DNA of 64,000 nt, taken from Stromatinia cepivora (lineage: Eukaryota > Ascomycota > Leotiomycetes > Helotiales > Sclerotiniaceae). The notes beneath the pieces are model-generated. The model saw only the letters and a program-made list of their open reading frames with translations, did not search any database and had not been told where the DNA came from. The stretch lies in contig RCTD01000018.1 of NCBI GenBank assembly GCA_014898415.1, positions 625,001 to 689,000 of the forward strand, given 5' to 3'. A program made the position numbers and the translations under genes. Positions 61,423-64,000 of the stretch are shown piece by piece (positions within the stretch are counted from its first letter, which is position 1; every line of letters begins with the position of its first letter).

Positions 61423-61915
61423 CCGTGATTTGATGAATGTTTGTAATGAACATGACTTTGAGTATGACATGTAAACGGATGCATAATCGAGTTTAGTTAT
61501 TAACGAAAATTAGACATGTATGAATGCTGCTTACAATACCGTATTTAGAATTACAGCGAACAAGAATCGTTCGTCATAATCACTTACTGCAGCTTATTTC
61601 TCTGATCTCGTGTGAGTTTTTGTAAAATTCTACGATGTCACCTTAAACTTTTTTGTCGTCCGGGTTTCATGAAGTTGTATATCATCATTTTGCAAACACC
61701 AGACGAGACATCAGTATATTTCCCAGCGACTTGAACGAATTCAAGATATTTCCAATCACCACCCGAACGAGATATGTAGTTCAATGATGTAGTAATAATG
61801 GAACTATCCAGGGAGTAGACGTGTTGATAGCGAGACCGCATGATGAGGCAATCGGAGGAACTTTCCTGAGTATTACCTCACCGAAAACCAATGCAGCAGC
61901 AACAGATCGAAATTT

Positions 61916-61971
61916 ATGAATTAGGCGCTGTCAAAATAGGGCATAAAAAAGATTTCGATTGCCTAATTCAT
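61916..61971. repeat. Inverted repeat ATGAATTAGGC / GCCTAATTCAT
   Basis: Perfect 11-bp arms separated by 34 bp, in the 3' flank of the cyanase gene. It could be a hairpin, a binding site or the ends of a tiny decayed element. Confidence 0.6.
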
Positions 61972-62201
61972 CATAATAAGTGAAACCATATACTGAAAGC
62001 CATTTAAATCACACTAATGATGAGGTTGAGGTTGACGACCACCAGGAGGTTTGATATGCGAAACATTTCATTGATACATTAATTTCTCCAGCCTTATCAT
62101 AACTGATCATAAAATCGTCACACCAAATTTTCAACCCCCATGACCTATCGTTCTTCCTCAAGATATCCTCCATCTGTCTTGCCTACCTCGCCAACCCCAA
62201 C

Positions 62202-62799
62202 CTAAAACCTAGAAAACGGCAACCACTTCCCCCTCAAAGTAATAACCGCCCAATTATTCCCCTGCTCATCAACCTCCTTCTCCACCTTCGTACTAAAAGA
62301 AATGGCACTCATAATTCCATCTCCAAACTTCTCATTCAAAACCGCCTTATAAGCATATCCATAATTCTGAACAATCTCATATAATCGATAGATGAGAGGT
62401 TCAACAGGTGGCATAGGACCCGCACGTCCACGATCTGGGAACCCCCCAAGTTCGGCTTCGAGTTTGGATTGGGGAACTTCGAGGATTTGGGAGAGTTTTT
62501 CAATGTCGGCGGGAGAGGCTTGCGCTTGCCCGTAGAAGAGCGCCGCGACTGCTACTTCGGAGCGGCCGAGTTCGTTGGCGATGGATTCGAAGGTTAGGGA
62601 TTTGGTGGCTTTGGCTTCGAAGAGGGTTTTAGAGGAGGATGGGAGTCGGTCAATAAGGGTGCTCTATATTAAATGCGTTAGTTATAAAGAACTCTTGGGG
62701 ACTTTTCGATATTATGATCATTGTTCGTCCAGAAGCGGGGTAATTTCTAATGAAAGATATACTTACATCGAGCGTTGCGATTTTGGATTGATCAGACAT
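62202..62799 (-). CDS. cyn1: Cyanate hydratase (cyanase)
   Basis: Exon 1 62767-62799, intron 62664-62766 (103 bp, GTAAGT donor, CTAAC branch site, ATATAG acceptor), exon 2 62202-62663; 164 aa, near the usual 156-165. Cyanase converts cyanate and bicarbonate to ammonia and carbon dioxide in the cytosol, detoxifying cyanate and releasing nitrogen. Residues 1-85 are the helical N-terminal domain. The C-terminal catalytic domain contains [20 protein letters not shown] and [11 protein letters not shown] and ends GKWLPFSRF. The catalytic trio Arg104, Glu107 and Ser130 is present with the same spacing as Arg96, Glu99 and Ser122 of the E. coli enzyme. The family forms a decamer. The start [11 protein letters not shown] is fixed by the short first exon. 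No breaks and no RIP signs. Confidence 0.97.
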
Positions 62800-63813
62800 A
62801 TTTGCGAATTGTGATGAACAATATGTTACTTTCCTTTGTTCGATTGAAAAATTGAGTCAAAAAATCAGTTTGAGGTCGGAATGATGTTTACAGTTCATAT
62901 CTCAAGCTTTCTTTGCCATCCAGTGGTATTTGTCAATTGCGGGGGAGCTGTTGGAAGCTTGGCCGCGGATAAATCGCCATCAACATTTCCGGGACAACTC
63001 CGAATACCGTTCAACATCCAGAATTGGACTTGGGAATCGGTATTCTAGGCATTGGAGAATTGCATAGTCGGCTTTTGGGAGTGGCAAAGGTTTTTGCGGG
63101 GATAAGGTTTGTGCTATTACAACCAGGTGCCGGGCATCTAAACCTAAAAGGCAGGAAAACGTTGCCTATTCACACACGGAGCTGTGTGGGTGTTTGAAAT
63201 CACTTTTTCATTGCATTTGACTAATTACTTATTGGTTGTCATTCTAGTTTCGTCATGATCACAAAACATCCCGAGTTTACTCCCGACCTATGAGTTCTTG
63301 TGGGGTTCAGTGGAGGTTTTCGTTTTGTCATTGATCTCATTTCAAAAGTTACCAGATCTTTCTGTTTGCCGACCATCGATTTCACATCATTTCTTGGATT
63401 CACATGATAACCCATACATCATTGGACACAGCTATCACACATACAAGTGCAAAGCCATAACGACTATGTATGTGGCTGCGAATCAACAATATAAACATGG
63501 TCGCTAGGTCGAAAGTTCGATTTCGTGAAATATCTGTTTGTTTGGTGCTGAATGAAATGGGATGTGAGGTTTCCATTTACGCCCGTATTATGCAGCTACT
63601 CCGCTGAAAATGCCAAGCGCAAACGGAAAGAAAAACAAAAGCTGGCTACCTTGCTTTTTATTGCCTTCACCCGTTGGAAGCAGCGGTGAATGTATTATAC
63701 GATATCTCAAGAATAAAAGCGGTATAGGCGAAATGGCAAACAATTAGGAATGAGGTAACAGTCCCAATATCTGTTTAGATGGCGCAAGGCAAGGTTGGCG
63801 CGTTTAACAGATC
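62800..63813. other. Intergenic DNA between cyanase and SET-domain genes
   Basis: Divergent promoters would lie here (cyanase leftward, SET rightward). The 63298-63507 frame has no recognisable domain. No clear TATA box or operator was identified. Confidence 0.4.
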
Positions 63814-64000
63814 ATGGTTAATCCAAAATACGCATTGCAGGATATGCCTGGAAAGGGAAAAGGACTTGTTGCGACTCAAGAAATTCCAAAGGGCACCCGA
63901 AGTCCTGGAGAAAGACCAATCATGACAAGGCCTAAACGAGCACATGAAGGATTCTTCCTTCGAAATAAAGTTAATGCTCTCAATGAAGCCCAACGGCAGG
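63814..64000 (+). CDS. SET-domain protein, N-terminal part (cut by window edge)
   Basis: From ATG 63814 the frame stays open for 62 codons to the end of the window. Residues 11-27 read MPGKGKGLVATQEIPKG, the opening strand and turn of a SET domain where S-adenosylmethionine binds (GKG-[LV]-x-A). Then comes RPIMTRPKRA and NKVNALNEAQRQ, resembling the helix that follows in fungal SMYD-like SET proteins. Such proteins are putative lysine methyltransferases; many in fungi are uncharacterised. After PKGT, where the family usually has R-I-L-x-E, this reads RSPGERP, so one small change is possible. The start is the first in-frame ATG seen; upstream exons cannot be excluded. The catalytic NHS and Tyr motifs lie beyond the window. 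Confidence 0.82.
   Translation, partial: MVNPKYALQDMPGKGKGLVATQEIPKGTRSPGERPIMTRPKRAHEGFFLRNKVNALNEAQRQ

Larger units (their letters stand above)
60719..62201. other. Intergenic DNA between the GPGRGC and cyanase genes
   Basis: No convincing gene. Short frames at 60995-61123, 61139-61330 and 61638-61841 (minus) lack recognisable domains. Confidence 0.4.

Noticed and set aside
61638..61841. 67-codon minus-strand ORF
   Set aside because: Unrecognised and isolated; length is within chance for balanced DNA.
63485..63530. B-box-like GTTCGATTTC suggesting a tRNA
   Set aside because: No matching A box or cloverleaf could be drawn.
63775..63993. 72-codon minus-strand ORF at the right edge
   Set aside because: Antisense shadow of the SET-domain coding region on the plus strand.

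Overview
The window is nuclear DNA of a filamentous ascomycete, and remembered protein similarities suggest Leotiomycetes. Short GT...AG introns with CTAAC branch sites, a fungal-type cyanase, fungal Ty1/copia and Ty3/gypsy families and pervasive C-to-T / G-to-A decay of every long repeat (the signature of repeat-induced point mutation, RIP) all point that way. The window has two compartments: an AT-saturated, gene-free transposon nest (about 1-56,000) and a GC-balanced gene-bearing arm (about 56,000-64,000).

The nest is a set of insertions inside insertions, mostly recoverable from exact target-site duplications (TSDs). Copia element B (minus strand, right end 44,675) is split by copia A (35,242-43,525, TSD TAAGG) and, inside its reverse transcriptase, by a second B-family copy, C (right end 32,418). 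C is split by a 1.68-kb gag-only LTR element, D (28,876-30,551, TSD CATTC), and by a third copia family, E (right LTR ending at 27,568). E is split by a 19.1-kb DNA transposon (2,614-21,727) with 181-bp inverted repeats and an 8-bp TSD, CGATTTAA. The 19.1-kb element carries a decayed transposase with KDZ (Kyakuja-Dileera-Zisupton) type motifs. E's left LTR is cut at 1,635 by a second gag-only element, D'. The left parts of B, C and E lie outside the window.

A GC-balanced island without a recognisable gene (45,415-47,618) carries a 450-bp MITE. It is followed by a complete Ty3/gypsy chromovirus-like element, F (47,624-55,144, TSD ACTAC), holding two solo LTRs with their own TSDs. A second, RIP-affected MITE copy lies at 55,174-55,603.

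The right arm has four credible genes: a spliced C2H2 zinc-finger protein (57,307-58,417, +), a tiny basic protein of five GPGRGCxxQK repeats (60,527-60,700, +), a complete spliced cyanate hydratase (62,202-62,799, -) and the N-terminus of a SET-domain protein that runs off the right edge (63,814-64,000, +). They look like independent genes, not a pathway cluster.

The most unusual items are the KDZ-type giant element with its arrays of short palindromes, the GPGRGC repeat protein, opposite-strand ORFs in the 3' extensions of two unrelated copia families, the gag-only retrotransposon, and a gradient in which the outer edge of each element escapes RIP.
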